A DNA stretch of 64,000 nt from Molanna angustata (GCA_963576475.1 OY754970.1:41314647-41378646); one strand, 5' to 3'. Shown: positions 52,206-62,750, numbered from the stretch's first letter. A program made the numbers and translations. Notes: generated from the letters alone by a model not told the origin.

Positions 52206-52290
52206 TGGGCATACGCTCGACAATTCACCAAAGTTTCATTATAATCGGACAAACGGTTGATAAATAAATAAATAAAATAATTTTCCTATA

Positions 52291-53100
52291 GGAAATCAGT
52301 ATAGGTATATTATTGTTGATTTGTAAGTAAATAGTATTAGGTAGGTACCTACCTACAACAACCTTCTAAATAAATTCGATTCCTAACAAATTTTATTTGA
52401 ATATCACATTCTTTCTGTAGCCATGGAAACGATTCGAACACGTAAGTAATATCGAATGGTTCGGATACATTTTTTGAATATGTAGGTACCTACATTGGTT
52501 TGTTCGATGCCATAAAAATGAAAATTGTCCGAAATATCAAATATTATATACAAATTATGCAATTTTATTATGCCCATATCTTTACTAATAATTAACAGAC
52601 TTTTACAATATACGTCTTAAAACTTGCTGTAATGTCTTGTGTTTCATTTTATTATTTCATATTTATATTTATTTCAAAGGTTTATTATTTTCAAGAACAT
52701 ATTCATTCGGTAGGAAAATGAAATATTGTATGAAAAGATATTAAAATGGCGGCATTTATGTACAAAACGCTTACTTTAAAAATAAGTTAAACATTATAAT
52801 TATACAAAATATTCACCATGTTTTTCACTTAAACGCTAAGTTATACTTGAAAGTAAATTTTTTCGTGTAAATACGTACTTCTAACTTTTAAACTAACAGA
52901 TATATGCGTGCAAAATGTACACTTTTTTGACAGATACGACTTGGAAAATTTTGTATGAAAAAAATAATTATTGAAATATTTTTAAAATTCAGCATTTTTA
53001 TCGCATTATTTTTAGCGTGACACTGCATCAGGTATACAGGTACACGTTCGCACATAAATTAGATTTTTAGATGCTCTTGGTTTTTCAGAAGGCGTGAGAC
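52291..53100. other. Unassigned A+T-rich region
   Basis: It contains the palindromic word GGTAGGTACCTACC at 52342-52355, typical of lepidopteran DNA. No gene is seen. Confidence 0.4.
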
Positions 53101-53102
53101 AA

Positions 53103-53137
53103 ACACACACACACACACACATACACACACACACACA
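53103..53137 (+). repeat. (CA)n microsatellite
   Basis: About 17 CA units with one AT interruption. Confidence 0.95.
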
Positions 53138-53463
53138 AACACTAACATTTTGATTGCTTTATTACTTTAGATTTAAAAAAGTAATAATCCATCTTGAAAT
53201 TTACAAATAAAATAGAAATAAGTATTTTTCTACAGATTCGGTTAATTTTTTACGACCGAAAGTTTTCGCTGAGGAGTCTCGGCATTGGGTTTATTTGATT
53301 TTGAGATAAATTGAATCAGATGGCTAGCGTAGGTACGAAATTTGTGCAAAATATTTATGGTTTTAATACAATGTATTGTTTGTTTATATCCAGATTCGGG
53401 TACCAGTTTCTCGATTACAGAAACCATTAGGCGCATAACTTGGCTGTCATGTTCACTTTTAGA
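53138..53463. other. Unassigned spacer
   Basis: The 86-codon minus frame at 53242-53502 runs through the GACA repeat and is not a recognised gene. Confidence 0.4.
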
Positions 53464-53490
53464 CTGACAGACAGACAGACAGACAGACAA
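53464..53490 (+). repeat. (GACA)n microsatellite
   Basis: Six to seven GACA units. Similar (GACA)n runs are usual next to a common lepidopteran retroposon 3' end. Confidence 0.92.
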
Positions 53491-53730
53491 ACTAACCAAC
53501 AACTAAACAGCAACATGTATCCACAAATATCTGAATTGTGGGATTGGGAAGGCTCCCATTAATTATTTACTACTCCTTTGTTCGAGACACCACCTACCGG
53601 TCATCTCCGGAGATTCATCCGATATTATTCAACTAGCTGGCTCTGTTTCAAAACATGCGTTTTATTTAGTTATGAATGGTGCCGGCAACACTAGTTTTTT
53701 TTATTTTAACGATTGAGACAGCGTTTTTTT
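53491..53730. other. Unassigned spacer
   Basis: No feature is recognised. Confidence 0.35.
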
Positions 53731-53872
53731 TATTCATTCATTCATTCATACCATCAGGTTATATCTCACAATGTGGGATAGGTTCACCAGCGACACATGC
53801 GTGAATACCCACACACCAGTCTCGTCTCACCTGAAAAGGCGACATTCAGAATGGATGGTGCACGCCCAAAGG
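53731..53872 (-). mobile_element. SINE-like family D, 3' half
   Basis: TTCATTCATTCATACCATCA, TATCTCACAATGTGGGATAGG, ACCCACACACCAGTCTCGTC and AAGGCGACATTCAGAATGG are complemented family D. Confidence 0.82.
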
Positions 53873-54054
53873 ATACAAAAAAAAATCACCGAACTGATTA
53901 CCAGCGTTTTTAAACAAACCTTTGTTATCAGTAGTAAAAGTTAATCTATTTATGACTATACTGTTTGGTAAAGCGCACAAAATATTTAGTAGCACGAAAC
54001 GAATTGTTTTGAAGTCACTATAGTTCGGTTAATTTTAACATTTTTGGAGAGAGT
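53873..54054. other. Unassigned spacer
   Basis: No feature is recognised. Confidence 0.35.
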
Positions 54055-54127
54055 GTTGAAAATAATGCACACCTGTCGCTGGTTATCCCACATTGTGGGA
54101 TATGCCGTGATGGTATATAAATGGTAT
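54055..54127 (+). mobile_element. SINE-like family D, 3' end
   Basis: AATGCACACCTGTCGCTGGTT, ATCCCACATTGTGGGATATG and CCGTGATGGTATATAAATGG form a short 5'-truncated copy. Confidence 0.78.
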
Positions 54128-54588
54128 ACCTTTATAAAATATATGAGTTGAAATACATTAGTGATGAGTATGTAGGTAGATACCATATATCCTTTTACAA
54201 AATGATTCATTGTTTGCGTACGCAGAAAATTCTCTTTCAAAATATGGCTCACATGCGTCAAATAATATTATTTCCAGCAAATCTCAGGAAACAATCATGA
54301 GACCCCTTTTCATATGAGCTTTATACCTGTCCACGACTTACACCTGTCGTCCATAGGACTCACAACGAGGGCTTAATGGCCAAACAAACGTATTAGCGAT
54401 TTTTTTTTTTTTGTTTTTGTCACGAAAAATACACACGAAAAAATGGCTTTTGTCGAGTTTCATTCAGCTATATTTTCGTTACGTCTCTTGTTTTTTTTAT
54501 TCAAAGTAAGGTATTCTGAGGTTTTTATATTAAAAAACATATTATATTATTACAACTATCATATTATTTCTTATCATATTCATTGGCC
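54128..54588. other. Unassigned spacer
   Basis: The 91-codon minus frame at 53986-54261 overlaps family D and has no recognised motif. Confidence 0.35.
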
Positions 54589-55165
54589 CAAGATACTACA
54601 GCGACGAAATATACAATATACATATCTTATCATTACTATACAATGTCCTTTCTAATCCAAATTTACCTCAGTATATCAAAGATAAATTCACTTATCTTTC
54701 AAGCCACGAGCGTCCACTTCGATCTGCTGAACGTGCTTTACTATCTTTTCCTGTTCATAGTTCTATTTTTTTAGTTTTTCATTTGAAGTACCTTCAACTA
54801 GACTATGGAATAGTCTAAATCCTGATATTACGTCGTCTATCGCACTAAGCATCTTCAAGAAAAGGCTAAAGCAAAAATATTAATCTGACAATAATACCTG
54901 ATTACATCTTACTCTCCTCTTCCTTTCCTTTTCATTTAGTTTTCCTATCATTGCTGAATTATTCTTATTTGCTATCACCTTTGTTTATTTTTACCTTTCT
55001 TCTACTATCTTTGTTTATTTTTGTAATGTGATTAACTAATTGTCATAGTAAACACTGTATTGTATATTTAACATTAACTCTGGATGGTTGGAAGAAATTG
55101 CCATTAGACAATAAGCCTGCCAGTGTCCTAATTATATTAACAAAAATAAATAAATAAATAATACG
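54589..55165 (+). pseudogene. LINE family F (CR1/Jockey-like), 3' end with coding end
   Basis: The coding end is in two frames. One reads LSLLYNVLSNPNLPQYIKDK, HERPLRSAERALLSFPVHSS. After a frameshift the other reads FEVPSTRLWNSLNPDITSSI, FKKRLKQKY and a stop at about 54883. The R-LRS, R-LWNSL and FKK-LK blocks are the C-terminus of CR1/Jockey-type ORF2. The 3' UTR (ACATCTTACTCTCCTCTTCC, GTGATTAACTAATTGTCATAG, TGGATGGTTGGAAGAAATTGC, GACAATAAGCCTGCC) ends in (AAAT)n. It is the best family F copy here and defines the family tail. Confidence 0.82.
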
Positions 55166-55239
55166 TTTTTTCACTTCTATACCGACATCTTAGATACCAT
55201 TCCTAAAAGTCCAAATTTTTCAAAAATCAAGTATGATTT

Positions 55240-55495
55240 CTTATTAATTTCTTGCTCTCTGTGATTCTGCTATTTCTTCTCTTTCTAGGCTAGTTAGCCT
55301 GTTAAAGTCAGCTTCGCTCCTATGACGTGGATTGCCAGCTGTCCATCCATCTTTCGGGAGGACGTTCAGGAGATCTGTTTTTCGGAGGAACTAGATTCCT
55401 AGCCACTTTTACTGTTCTGGAATCTGTCATGTGTTCCTTCCAGAACCTTCTTCTCTATCGACGCCGTCTTACGATATCTTGATTATTCAAAATAA
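55240..55495 (-). pseudogene. LINE C-terminal fragment (RPPERWMDSW type)
   Basis: The minus strand reads RSPERPPERWMDSWQS near 55380-55333, with the flanking frame giving further C-terminal text (RKRRNSRITE). The RPP-RW-D motif marks the C-terminus of several LINE families. Stops interrupt it. Confidence 0.55.
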
Positions 55496-55881
55496 ATTGC
55501 CGTTAAATTTCATTCAAAGTATTAAATATAAATAAAGACGAAAGGACCCGTGGAAGTAGTTAAAACTACAAAATTAAAGGTCACTTGAGAGAAGATTACT
55601 TGTCATAGATTCATTCAAAAAGATAGTGTTTGATAATATCAAACCACAAAATAAAAAATTAATAAAAACATAAACTAAAAAAACTACCATAAATTTTTGA
55701 CATGTTTTGCTGTCGATAACTGTTTTGTTAGTTCGATTTTTCCATGCACAATCGACGCTGATTGACGATTCAATTTTAAGCGATCAATATCAATCAAAAT
55801 CGTATAACGTTTATACTTTTTTCCTCCAATACATACAATATTATTTTTTTATTAATCAAATAACTTATATTTGAAATTATA
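55496..55881. other. Unassigned spacer
   Basis: No feature is recognised. Confidence 0.35.
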
Positions 55882-56080
55882 GTCGGCCTTCTTGGTTCAG
55901 TTGGTTAGGTTAGACTGCTGATCCAAGGGTCCGGGTTAGATTCCCGGTAGAGATACAGTTTCTAATTGTGTTTTGAGTCTGGATTTGGATCTGTGGCAAC
56001 TTGTAATTGGGTGCGTGTTAAATAATTATTTGACATAGTACCTGTTAGTTGCGCGAGAAGCTACATAAAATAAATAAATA
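55882..56080 (+). mobile_element. SINE1 copy
   Basis: GTCGGCCTTCTTGGTTCAGT, GTCCGGGTTAGATTCCCGG (B box with one change), AGTTTCTAATTGTGTTTTGA, GTGGCAACTTGTAATTGGG and TTTGACATAGTACCTGTTAG, then (AAAT)n. A short stretch after the glucose-like TCTGGATTTGGATCTG words is deleted. Confidence 0.87.
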
Positions 56081-56585
56081 TACTTCTTTGGCAATTCGTT
56101 AAATATTTTCGAAACTAATTACGAATGTCAATATCTTTCTCTATGTGAAAAAAGTCAAATACCCATTAGAAGAAAAAAGTGAGTATTTTTTGTCTAGATC
56201 GATAAGTCAAAAAAAAAATCTCAATTAAGCATTGTTTCATGATCAACAAATAGCTACTAAATTAGTTGTACCATGTAATAGTGGGCTAATGTGCATGGAA
56301 ATATAAGCCTTTATCTGTACAATAAAGTCCGTAAACATTAAATAAATCAAAATAAAGTATCTTACGTTATTAAAGTGTGTGTAATGTAAAATGAAACCGT
56401 AATTATACCAAGATTAAAGCTATCTTTAAGCTTAATACCTGATATGAAATTGAAGTTACTTAAACCATGGTTTCCTAATCTAAGGATCGCTCATCAGTGG
56501 CGTTCGCCTGTACCTACCTACCAAAAATTTCTAACTGACAAATATTTTTCATTACGACAATACGCCTATTTAACGTATGCAGTGT
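56081..56585. other. Unassigned spacer
   Basis: No feature is recognised. Confidence 0.35.
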
Positions 56586-56780
56586 ATAAGGGAAAGTATA
56601 TAGACCAAAAGGCAGATCGCCGATCTGTTGGTCAGACCAAACAAGACAAAATATTCCTGCTACGATACTCCATATAGCTGTCTATCTAGCAGCTGACAAG
56701 ACGACCTCGACCTGGAGAGCAATGATTCGCAACAGGGTAATTGATGACCACGAACCTCAGCATTGAGGACGACGACTGGT
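56586..56780 (+). pseudogene. Possible LINE C-terminal fragment
   Basis: The plus strand gives GRSPICWSDQTKQDK, and after a frameshift TSTWRAMIRNRVIDDHEPQH and a stop. This resembles a GRPPTRWSD ... R-WR ending of a LINE ORF2. It is heavily decayed. The 77-codon frame at 56444-56677 covers its first part. Confidence 0.4.
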
Positions 56781-56879
56781 AAGGGTAAGATAATGTATAT
56801 AATAAAGTTCCTGCCACTATTACTTTTCCTCAGGTATAAGGCCCTAAATAATGCAATTGAAATGAGCCTATTATCTTAG
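56781..56879. other. Unassigned spacer
   Basis: No feature is recognised. Confidence 0.3.
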
Positions 56880-57130
56880 TTGGAAAACTCGGTACAATTG
56901 CTTTTGTAAGATTGGCAATCCATGAACCCATCTTTCTTGAGCTGCTTGGCTGTATAAAGACGAGAAAATTGCAATACTTTGGATATATTGCAAAAGTTTT
57001 AATAATTGTATACTGTCAACCTACTATCCTTTAACACACAGTAAAGTAAAATAAAAAGAAAAAGTACCAACTCCTGCAGCTTATGATCCAGGGTAAGGAT
57101 ACAAGGAAAGGAGAAGAGTATCAGAACTCA
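56880..57130 (+). pseudogene. LINE family E-like fragment
   Basis: The plus strand reads ELLGCIKTRKLQYFGYIAKV near 56940-57000, the K-R-L-YFGH block of LINE ORF2, followed by decayed sequence with a trace of an EGK region near 57085. Confidence 0.6.
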
Positions 57131-57760
57131 TGCTAAATTAAACATTCACAATTTATACTTAGGTACTGCAGATTTTTTCGATCTTACATTATTTATTACC
57201 GGTGCCACAATAATATTTTAAATCGATTAAGTGTGCTGAAATAAAAAAATGTTTCGAAACCCTGCCATAAGGCATTTTCTACCTATGTACACACTGTACA
57301 AACTCTTATCCTCATTCTTGGAAGGAAAAAATATAGGAAAAAGGGGAGAGAGTTATGTATGTAAGAGGATATCGTTAGTAGAGATATTTGTTTAGGATAA
57401 AAATATGATATTTCGCACCATTAAACTCTACCCTGACACCTACACTGACATTCACTCATACCAACGCCAGATTCACGCCTTAGAAATAACCAAAATACTA
57501 TATATTTACTTTAAGGGAATGTCCGATACTAAAGAGGTTTCGCTGGTACTATTTTCTTTAAAAATGTGGTATTTTATAATACTTCCCTGGTTGAATATGA
57601 CGCACAAACTTAAGATTTTTGATATATATTATGTGTAAAGTGTTTACCAACTTGTCCATAGACATCAGTATATTTCTTCTCTACTTCTTTATGTATGTAC
57701 ATAGATCATGGAACTGATATCTCTCCAAAAGTTACTTCTGGGAGACCGGTCACCATCTGT
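57131..57760. other. Unassigned spacer
   Basis: The 77-codon frame at 57405-57638 has no recognised motif. Confidence 0.4.
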
Positions 57761-58105
57761 CCCTCCATCTATTTGGTAGTTTTCCGGGAAAGCAATATCC
57801 TGGTGATATGTTGTTGGCCGAAATATATAGGATTCGGGACTACTGCATCCTGTTTATGTGACCCTCCACAATCTTCTTCTGGCTCTGCTCCGTCGTACGA
57901 TGCCCTCGGTCTCACAGGTGCACCTAATCTCCTCGTTCCGTCACTTAGCGTCTTCCTTGTGAAAGCACGTAGAACCTTCATTTCTGAAAGTCTGACCAGG
58001 TTTTTAGTTCTATTCGTGTTGGCTCTTGTTTCTGTACCGTTTGTCACATGTCTTACGTGTGTTATTTTTCCAAGTGACATATCTGTGATATGCAGACACG
58101 GCACC
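57730..58105 (-). pseudogene. LINE C-terminal fragment (SEMKVLRAFTRKTLSD type)
   Basis: The minus frame 58104-57769 reads LVRLSEMKVLRAFTRKTLSD then GTRR, matching the EM--LR-I-GKT--DR block that precedes the C-terminal region of LINE ORF2. After a frameshift, GKLPNRWRDRW near 57785-57755 corresponds to the GRPP-RW-D motif. The 149-codon plus frame at 57695-58144 is its antisense shadow. Confidence 0.7.
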
Positions 58106-58358
58106 TGCTTTATTGCATGGTTTGTTCTCTTATTAGGTATTTGAATTTTATGATTTTTTCCACTATTTTATCAACTAATTTGCATCTCCGTGGTTGTCTG
58201 GATATTATTTAACTCATGGTAACTTAAAATTTTAAATTTGTCTTATGTTAATGAAAATAAGATTTCATTTATTTTAAAATAGTCATATTCAATTTTTTTC
58301 TGCCCCTCTATCTCGGTTCGTCAGGCCTCTTTGCACATTTGCGCCAGGAATTTCCGGA
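58106..58358. other. Unassigned spacer
   Basis: No feature is recognised. Confidence 0.35.
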
Positions 58359-58450
58359 GTTTATTTATTTATTTATTTATTCATATTTTTTCAAATAAAT
58401 ACGAGTGGATTTATTGCCATCAGGCCATTTCTTCCAACCAACTACTCAGT
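58359..58450 (-). mobile_element. LINE family F 3' terminus, minus strand
   Basis: TTTATTTATTTATTTATTC, GAGTGGATTTATTGCCATC and ATTTCTTCCAACCAACTAC are the complemented family F end. Confidence 0.78.
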
Positions 58451-58534
58451 AAACATGTGAGTTTCTAAAAATGCATCCAAAGCTTAAGAAGATTTGTTAA
58501 ACAACAAAGTTTAAGTACACTTTAAGTATTCTGT

Positions 58535-58572
58535 AGTTTTGAGTTAAGTGTTGGCCACACCCCACTCGTCAA
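58535..58572 (-). repeat. Isolated family C end motif
   Basis: TTTTGAGTTAAGTGTTGGCC then ACACCCCACTCGTC is a single copy of the dispersed family C end motif. Confidence 0.6.
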
Positions 58573-58958
58573 GCATACGAAGAAACACAAAGTATGTTTT
58601 TAGGCACAAACCACGTGTTTTTTTTAATTAAATTAGCCATCGAAACCATTGTTGTGTTAAAAAGCCTATACCGTTTGTCTAAAGAGGATAGTGTATATAT
58701 CATTTTTAGTTCATGGACGAATTTCAATCATTTTTCTGTTATTGAAATTGAAATTGAGCTCGTGATTCAATCGCTGAGTGCAGAGCGCCCTCATTCGAAT
58801 TACAAAGCTACCTAATACATTCTGGAAGCTCATAACATTATAATCAGATGATGTCTAGACGGATGTTTAACATGTGAACTTTCAATGAAAAATCAGAGGC
58901 GATTTTTATAAATTTACAATCATATATTGCCACGATAATAAATAAAAAGAAGTAGTGA
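58573..58958. other. Unassigned spacer upstream of RTE
   Basis: The 73-codon frame at 58594-58815 has no recognised motif. The 5' limit of the RTE element is not defined and could lie in this stretch. Confidence 0.35.
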
Positions 58959-59087
58959 AGGAACCGCCATTCTTGGAATATCGAGGAACATCTGGCTGAC
59001 ACCAACAACTATGTGCTGCGTACCCGGCCTGCAAGTGGACAGCCCCAGCAAAAGACTAAGAAGTGTAAATCTAATAATAAAGACTAA
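58959..59087 (+). other. Coding-like patch upstream of the RTE ORF
   Basis: A 42-codon frame ending in TAA at 59085, with higher G+C than its surroundings: RNRHSWNIEEHLADTNNYVL, RTRPASGQPQQKTKKCK. It starts directly after two stops and has no ATG at its beginning. It could be the end of a short ORF1 of the RTE element, a captured exon, or chance. I do not recognise the protein. Confidence 0.3.
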
Positions 59088-62000
59088 ATTGTTTATATGA
59101 ACGGTGCCTAAATATAAGTAGTGTTTTTGTTTGTAATTATAGTATAGTATAGGATAGTCAGTAAGGTCTTAGTTTAGGTATAGAGATTTTTATTTATTTT
59201 ACTTATATGTTTTACAATACCGACTAGAGTGTTGCTAAGGGAAGAATGAATGTTTGAAGTGTGATAAGGTAAACCAAGGACACTGCCACAGTATCGATGA
59301 GGTCCGCCACCCGTCATGCTTGTGTCCAAAGGGTAGGCGAGAAGAAGAGAACGGAGTGCAGAGTTGGAGTGTGGAATGTGAGAGGAGGTATGGAAAAAAA
59401 GATGAATGAGCTGTGTGAAATTGTTAATCAAAAAGAAATTGATGTGCTATGCCTGAGTGAGACTAAAAGAAAGGGGACCGGAATGCATGAGAGGCATGAT
59501 GGTATGATAGAATTATGGTCAGGCGTAAAAGAAGACGAGCATGCTTCAAAGGGTGTAGGTATGATACTAGCTAAACGAATGGTGGAATGCATGAAAGAAT
59601 TTAAGTGTGAAAGTCCCAGGCTGATGTGGATCAGACTCAAAGTAGGAATCACGCCGGTGTTTCTCCTAACAGGGTATGCACCTGTGAATTCAGACCAAGA
59701 GAGCGAAAAACAACAGTTCTGGGAAAGTGTGACAGAAGCATTGAATAAAAGGAAAGGAAATGAAAAGATTATTTTGGCAGGAGATCTGAATGGATGGGTT
59801 GGGGTACAAAGAAAAGACTTTGAATCTGCCCTCGGGCCTCACGGTGATAGCAGAGTGAACGATAATGGAAAAAGACTGCTGAATGTATGTGTGGAATGGG
59901 ATCTTTTTGTGGCTAATACTATTTTTTGCCATAAAAAGATCCACCAGTATACGTGGGAAAGAGGCTGTGAAAGATCAATTATAGATTTTGTATGTGTGGA
60001 CTCCACTTTGAGGAAGGCAACGATGGACACTAGGGTATATAGGGGCGCAGAGCTGGAGACAGATCACTATTTGCTTGTTACTAAACTGCATCTGTTCATC
60101 GGCTGGCGCTCTAAAACAATCAAAAGTGCACCACCAATGCGCGTCAAAGTGGAAAAATTACAAGAAGAGGAAGTAAGACATGAATATGAAAGGAATGTTG
60201 ATTATGAACTAAATTCTCAAACACATAGTGAAAGAAGTGTAGATGAAGTATGGAAAGACTTGAAAAGTGTTGTGTGCAAGGCTGCCAAGAATGCGTGCGG
60301 TGAAAGTAAAAGAGGAATGCAGAAAGGTGATGCTTGGTGGAATGAATCGGTAAAAAATGCAGTTGATGCGAAAAAGGAAGCATGGAAGTTTTGGATATCT
60401 GTAAAAGGTACTGACAAAGAAAATAGAGCAAAAGAAGAGTACAAAGAATGCAAGAGGAGAGTAAAAGCTACAGTGAGAAATGAAAAAGATTGTATAAAAG
60501 AAAAAGAAAGTCAGAAAATAGTGAAAGACTTTACGGGTAACATGAAAATGTTCTGGAAAGGCATAGCTAAACGAAAGCAAGGGGAAGTAAAAGGTTCAAA
60601 GTGTATAAATGATAAAGATGGAAATATGCTGATAGATAACGAAAGTGTGAAAGAGAGGTGGTGTGAATATTTCAAAGAATTGTATGAAAGCGCGCAAGGT
60701 GACACAGTAAGACAGAGGACATGGATTATTGATGAGAATGAGAGAGATGAAATAACGGAAGAAGAGGTAAAAGAAGCGGTTAATCACGCGAAAACGGGAA
60801 AAGCCGCTGGTGTGGACTGTGTGGCAGCCGAATTTATCAAGTATGGCGGTAAAATATCTACGGAGTGGTGTCTATCGCTTTTCAATAAATGTTGGGAAGC
60901 TGGGTACACTCCGTCGGATTGGAGAAACGCAGTTGTAGTTCCTCTTTTCAAAGGGAAGGGATCAAAACTCGACTGCAAAAACTATAGAGCTATCAGCTTG
61001 TTAAGTTCGGTTGGCAAGATGTATGCAAGAATTATTGATAAGAGAATACGCAAGATTACGGAATGCAAGATATGGGATGCGCAAGGTGCCTTTGTAGGAG
61101 GCAGAGGATGTATCGATCAAATTTTCTGTTTACGTATGGCTACAGAAAAGGTTCTGCATAAAAACCAGAAACTTTTCTGTGCGTTCATAGACCTAGAGAA
61201 GGCATATGATAAAGTGGATAGAGAAAAATTGTGGGATATCCTATCGATATATGGAGTGAAGAGCAAACTAATACGTGCCGTTGCGTCTCTGTATGAAAAT
61301 AGTGGAGCCTGTGTCCGTGTCAACGATGCGTTGACAACATGGTTCCCTATTAATAAAGGGGTGAAGCAAGGCTGCGTATTATCTCCATGGCTGTTCAATC
61401 TGTATATTGATCACTGCGTTAGGACATTGAAGAATGAAAATAAAGGTCTGAAACTAAGTACTGTAAACGTACGTGATTTGATGTATGCAGACGACAAAGT
61501 GGTGATTGCTGAATGTGCGGATGAGTTACAGTATTTAGTGAATAAAGTGTATGAAGGATGCCTGCAAAATGGACTGAGAATGAATGTTAGTAAATCTAAG
61601 ATATTGGTATTTGAAAAGACTGAAAGTATAACTGCATGTATGATAAAAGTAGAGAACGAATGGCTAGAACAAGTTGAGGAATATTTATATTTGGGGAGTA
61701 CGTTTGAACGGAATGGAAGACCCGATAAAGATATCGAAAGAAGAGTTATGGCAGGGAATAGAATAAACGGAGCACTTAGACCAGTAATGTCCGACCCAAG
61801 CATCTCAAAGGAAGCCAAAATTGTAGTACACAATGCAATTGTGGTGCCTACTTTGACGTATGCTAGTGAAACATGGACCTGGCAAAGAACACATGAAAGT
61901 AGAATAAATGCTGTAGAAATGAGATCACTAAGAAGAGTATGTAATAGAACGATATATGATAGAATAAAAAATGAGGACATAAGGAGAGAATGCAAGTTAA

Positions 62001-62337
62001 AGAAGGATATTATATGTAAAATGAAAGTGAATGCTTTAAGGTGGTTTGGACATATAGAAAGAATGAACGATGAACGACTGACCAAAAAAATATACATGGG
62101 TGCAAGAGATGGAGCGAATAGCAGAGGTCGCCCCAGAAAGGGATGGCATGACCATGTGAATGATATTTTGAAAGAAGGAAACATAAAAAGTTTGAACAAT
62201 CGACGAGCATGTATGAGACGATGCATGGATGTAAAGGAAGCCAGAAATGTGTGCAAAAATAGAGAAGTATGGCGCTCAATTCTCTCTGCTTACCCCGTAA
62301 GGGACATGGCGTGATGGTATGTATGTATGTATGTATA
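59088..62337 (+). mobile_element. RTE-type non-LTR retrotransposon, intact ORF
   Basis: The element has a leader (start uncertain, at or before about 59090), one long ORF at 59297-62314, almost no 3' UTR and a (GTAT)n tail at about 62317-62336. A very short 3' UTR and a short-repeat tail are usual for RTE. At least six truncated copies in the window share the 3' terminus GCGTGATGGTATG, so the family has been active here. No target duplication was identified. Confidence 0.85.
59297..62314 (+). CDS. RTE ORF: APE endonuclease / reverse transcriptase
   Basis: An uninterrupted 1005-residue protein that nicks target DNA and reverse-transcribes its own RNA. The ATG at 59297 is chosen because an in-frame stop lies about nine codons upstream and the next Met falls after the first endonuclease motif. 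The endonuclease covers residues about 22-265: VWNVRGG, LSETK (catalytic Glu), LAGDLNGWVG, LGPHGDSRVNDNG (wording typical of RTE), IIDFVCVD and ETDHYLL (catalytic Asp-His). The reverse transcriptase covers about 490-790: KAAGVDCVAAEF, YRAISLLSSVGK, IDLEKAYDKVDR, GVKQGCVLSPWLFN and the catalytic YADD near residue 731. The C-terminal region has NALRWFGHIERMNDERLTKK and GRPRKGWHDHVND. Length and layout fit RTE, and no disabling change is visible. The minus-strand frames across it are shadows. Confidence 0.93.
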   Translation: MRSATRHACVQRVGEKKRTECRVGVWNVRGGMEKKMNELCEIVNQKEIDVLCLSETKRKGTGMHERHDGMIELWSGVKEDEHASKGVGMILAKRMVECMKEFKCESPRLMWIRLKVGITPVFLLTGYAPVNSDQESEKQQFWESVTEALNKRKGNEKIILAGDLNGWVGVQRKDFESALGPHGDSRVNDNGKRLLNVCVEWDLFVANTIFCHKKIHQYTWERGCERSIIDFVCVDSTLRKATMDTRVYRGAELETDHYLLVTKLHLFIGWRSKTIKSAPPMRVKVEKLQEEEVRHEYERNVDYELNSQTHSERSVDEVWKDLKSVVCKAAKNACGESKRGMQKGDAWWNESVKNAVDAKKEAWKFWISVKGTDKENRAKEEYKECKRRVKATVRNEKDCIKEKESQKIVKDFTGNMKMFWKGIAKRKQGEVKGSKCINDKDGNMLIDNESVKERWCEYFKELYESAQGDTVRQRTWIIDENERDEITEEEVKEAVNHAKTGKAAGVDCVAAEFIKYGGKISTEWCLSLFNKCWEAGYTPSDWRNAVVVPLFKGKGSKLDCKNYRAISLLSSVGKMYARIIDKRIRKITECKIWDAQGAFVGGRGCIDQIFCLRMATEKVLHKNQKLFCAFIDLEKAYDKVDREKLWDILSIYGVKSKLIRAVASLYENSGACVRVNDALTTWFPINKGVKQGCVLSPWLFNLYIDHCVRTLKNENKGLKLSTVNVRDLMYADDKVVIAECADELQYLVNKVYEGCLQNGLRMNVSKSKILVFEKTESITACMIKVENEWLEQVEEYLYLGSTFERNGRPDKDIERRVMAGNRINGALRPVMSDPSISKEAKIVVHNAIVVPTLTYASETWTWQRTHESRINAVEMRSLRRVCNRTIYDRIKNEDIRRECKLKKDIICKMKVNALRWFGHIERMNDERLTKKIYMGARDGANSRGRPRKGWHDHVNDILKEGNIKSLNNRRACMRRCMDVKEARNVCKNREVWRSILSAYPVRDMA

Positions 62338-62690
62338 ATAAATAATACCATAACACCAAAAATGCACAAAGATTATACAATTATTTATATATAAAAATGT
62401 ATTGTTGCCAACCCTCCAATTCATTTATATCTAAATCAGTATGAGCCTCAAATATCAGTTTATTTATTTATTTAAGGTTACAAACAGTTTTTTTTTAAAT
62501 ATACATATAAATTAAAATTTAATTATTTAATATAAAAACCAAAATAGTAACACCAATTACTAAATTACGAGCTTACGAAAAAGAAAAACAAAAAACACAA
62601 AAGACAAAGAAAGATAAATAAACAATTAAAATAACATCAGTCAAAATTTGGAAAGGAAAATCACTATTACGAATGACTCAACATCTTCCT
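62338..62690. other. Unassigned A+T-rich sequence
   Basis: No gene is recognised. Confidence 0.4.
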
Positions 62691-62750
62691 AAAAATGGTT
62701 TTGGGTCGGTTGGAAGGCAATCAGCCCACACTTCTTTTGACGTAAATTAA
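62691..62750 (+). mobile_element. LINE family F 3' trace
   Basis: TTTTGGGTCGGTTGGAAGGC then AATCAGCCCACAC resembles a deleted family F end. Confidence 0.45.

Larger units (their letters stand above)
50256..52290 (+). mobile_element. Composite lepidopteran-type repeat with four tandem arrays
   Basis: It opens ACTAGCTTTTATGTCCCGCC and closes AAAGTTTCATTATAATCGG then ACAAACGGTTG and (ATAA)n. An opening of ACTAGCTTTT-CCCGC and a closing AAAGTTTCAT-AATCGG are widespread paired ends of a moth and butterfly repeat. Between these ends lie four successive arrays (described separately), all punctuated by GAAGAAGAA runs. I infer one element swollen by internal tandem amplification. A cluster of separate insertions is the alternative. 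There is no coding frame. Confidence 0.6.

Noticed and set aside
57695..58144. 149-codon plus-strand gene with hydrophobic segments
   Set aside because: The opposite strand carries LINE C-terminal motifs; the plus frame is its shadow.
61411..62369. Long minus-strand frames (281 and 119 codons) over the RTE ORF
   Set aside because: They are antisense shadows of a purine-rich coding strand and lack motifs.
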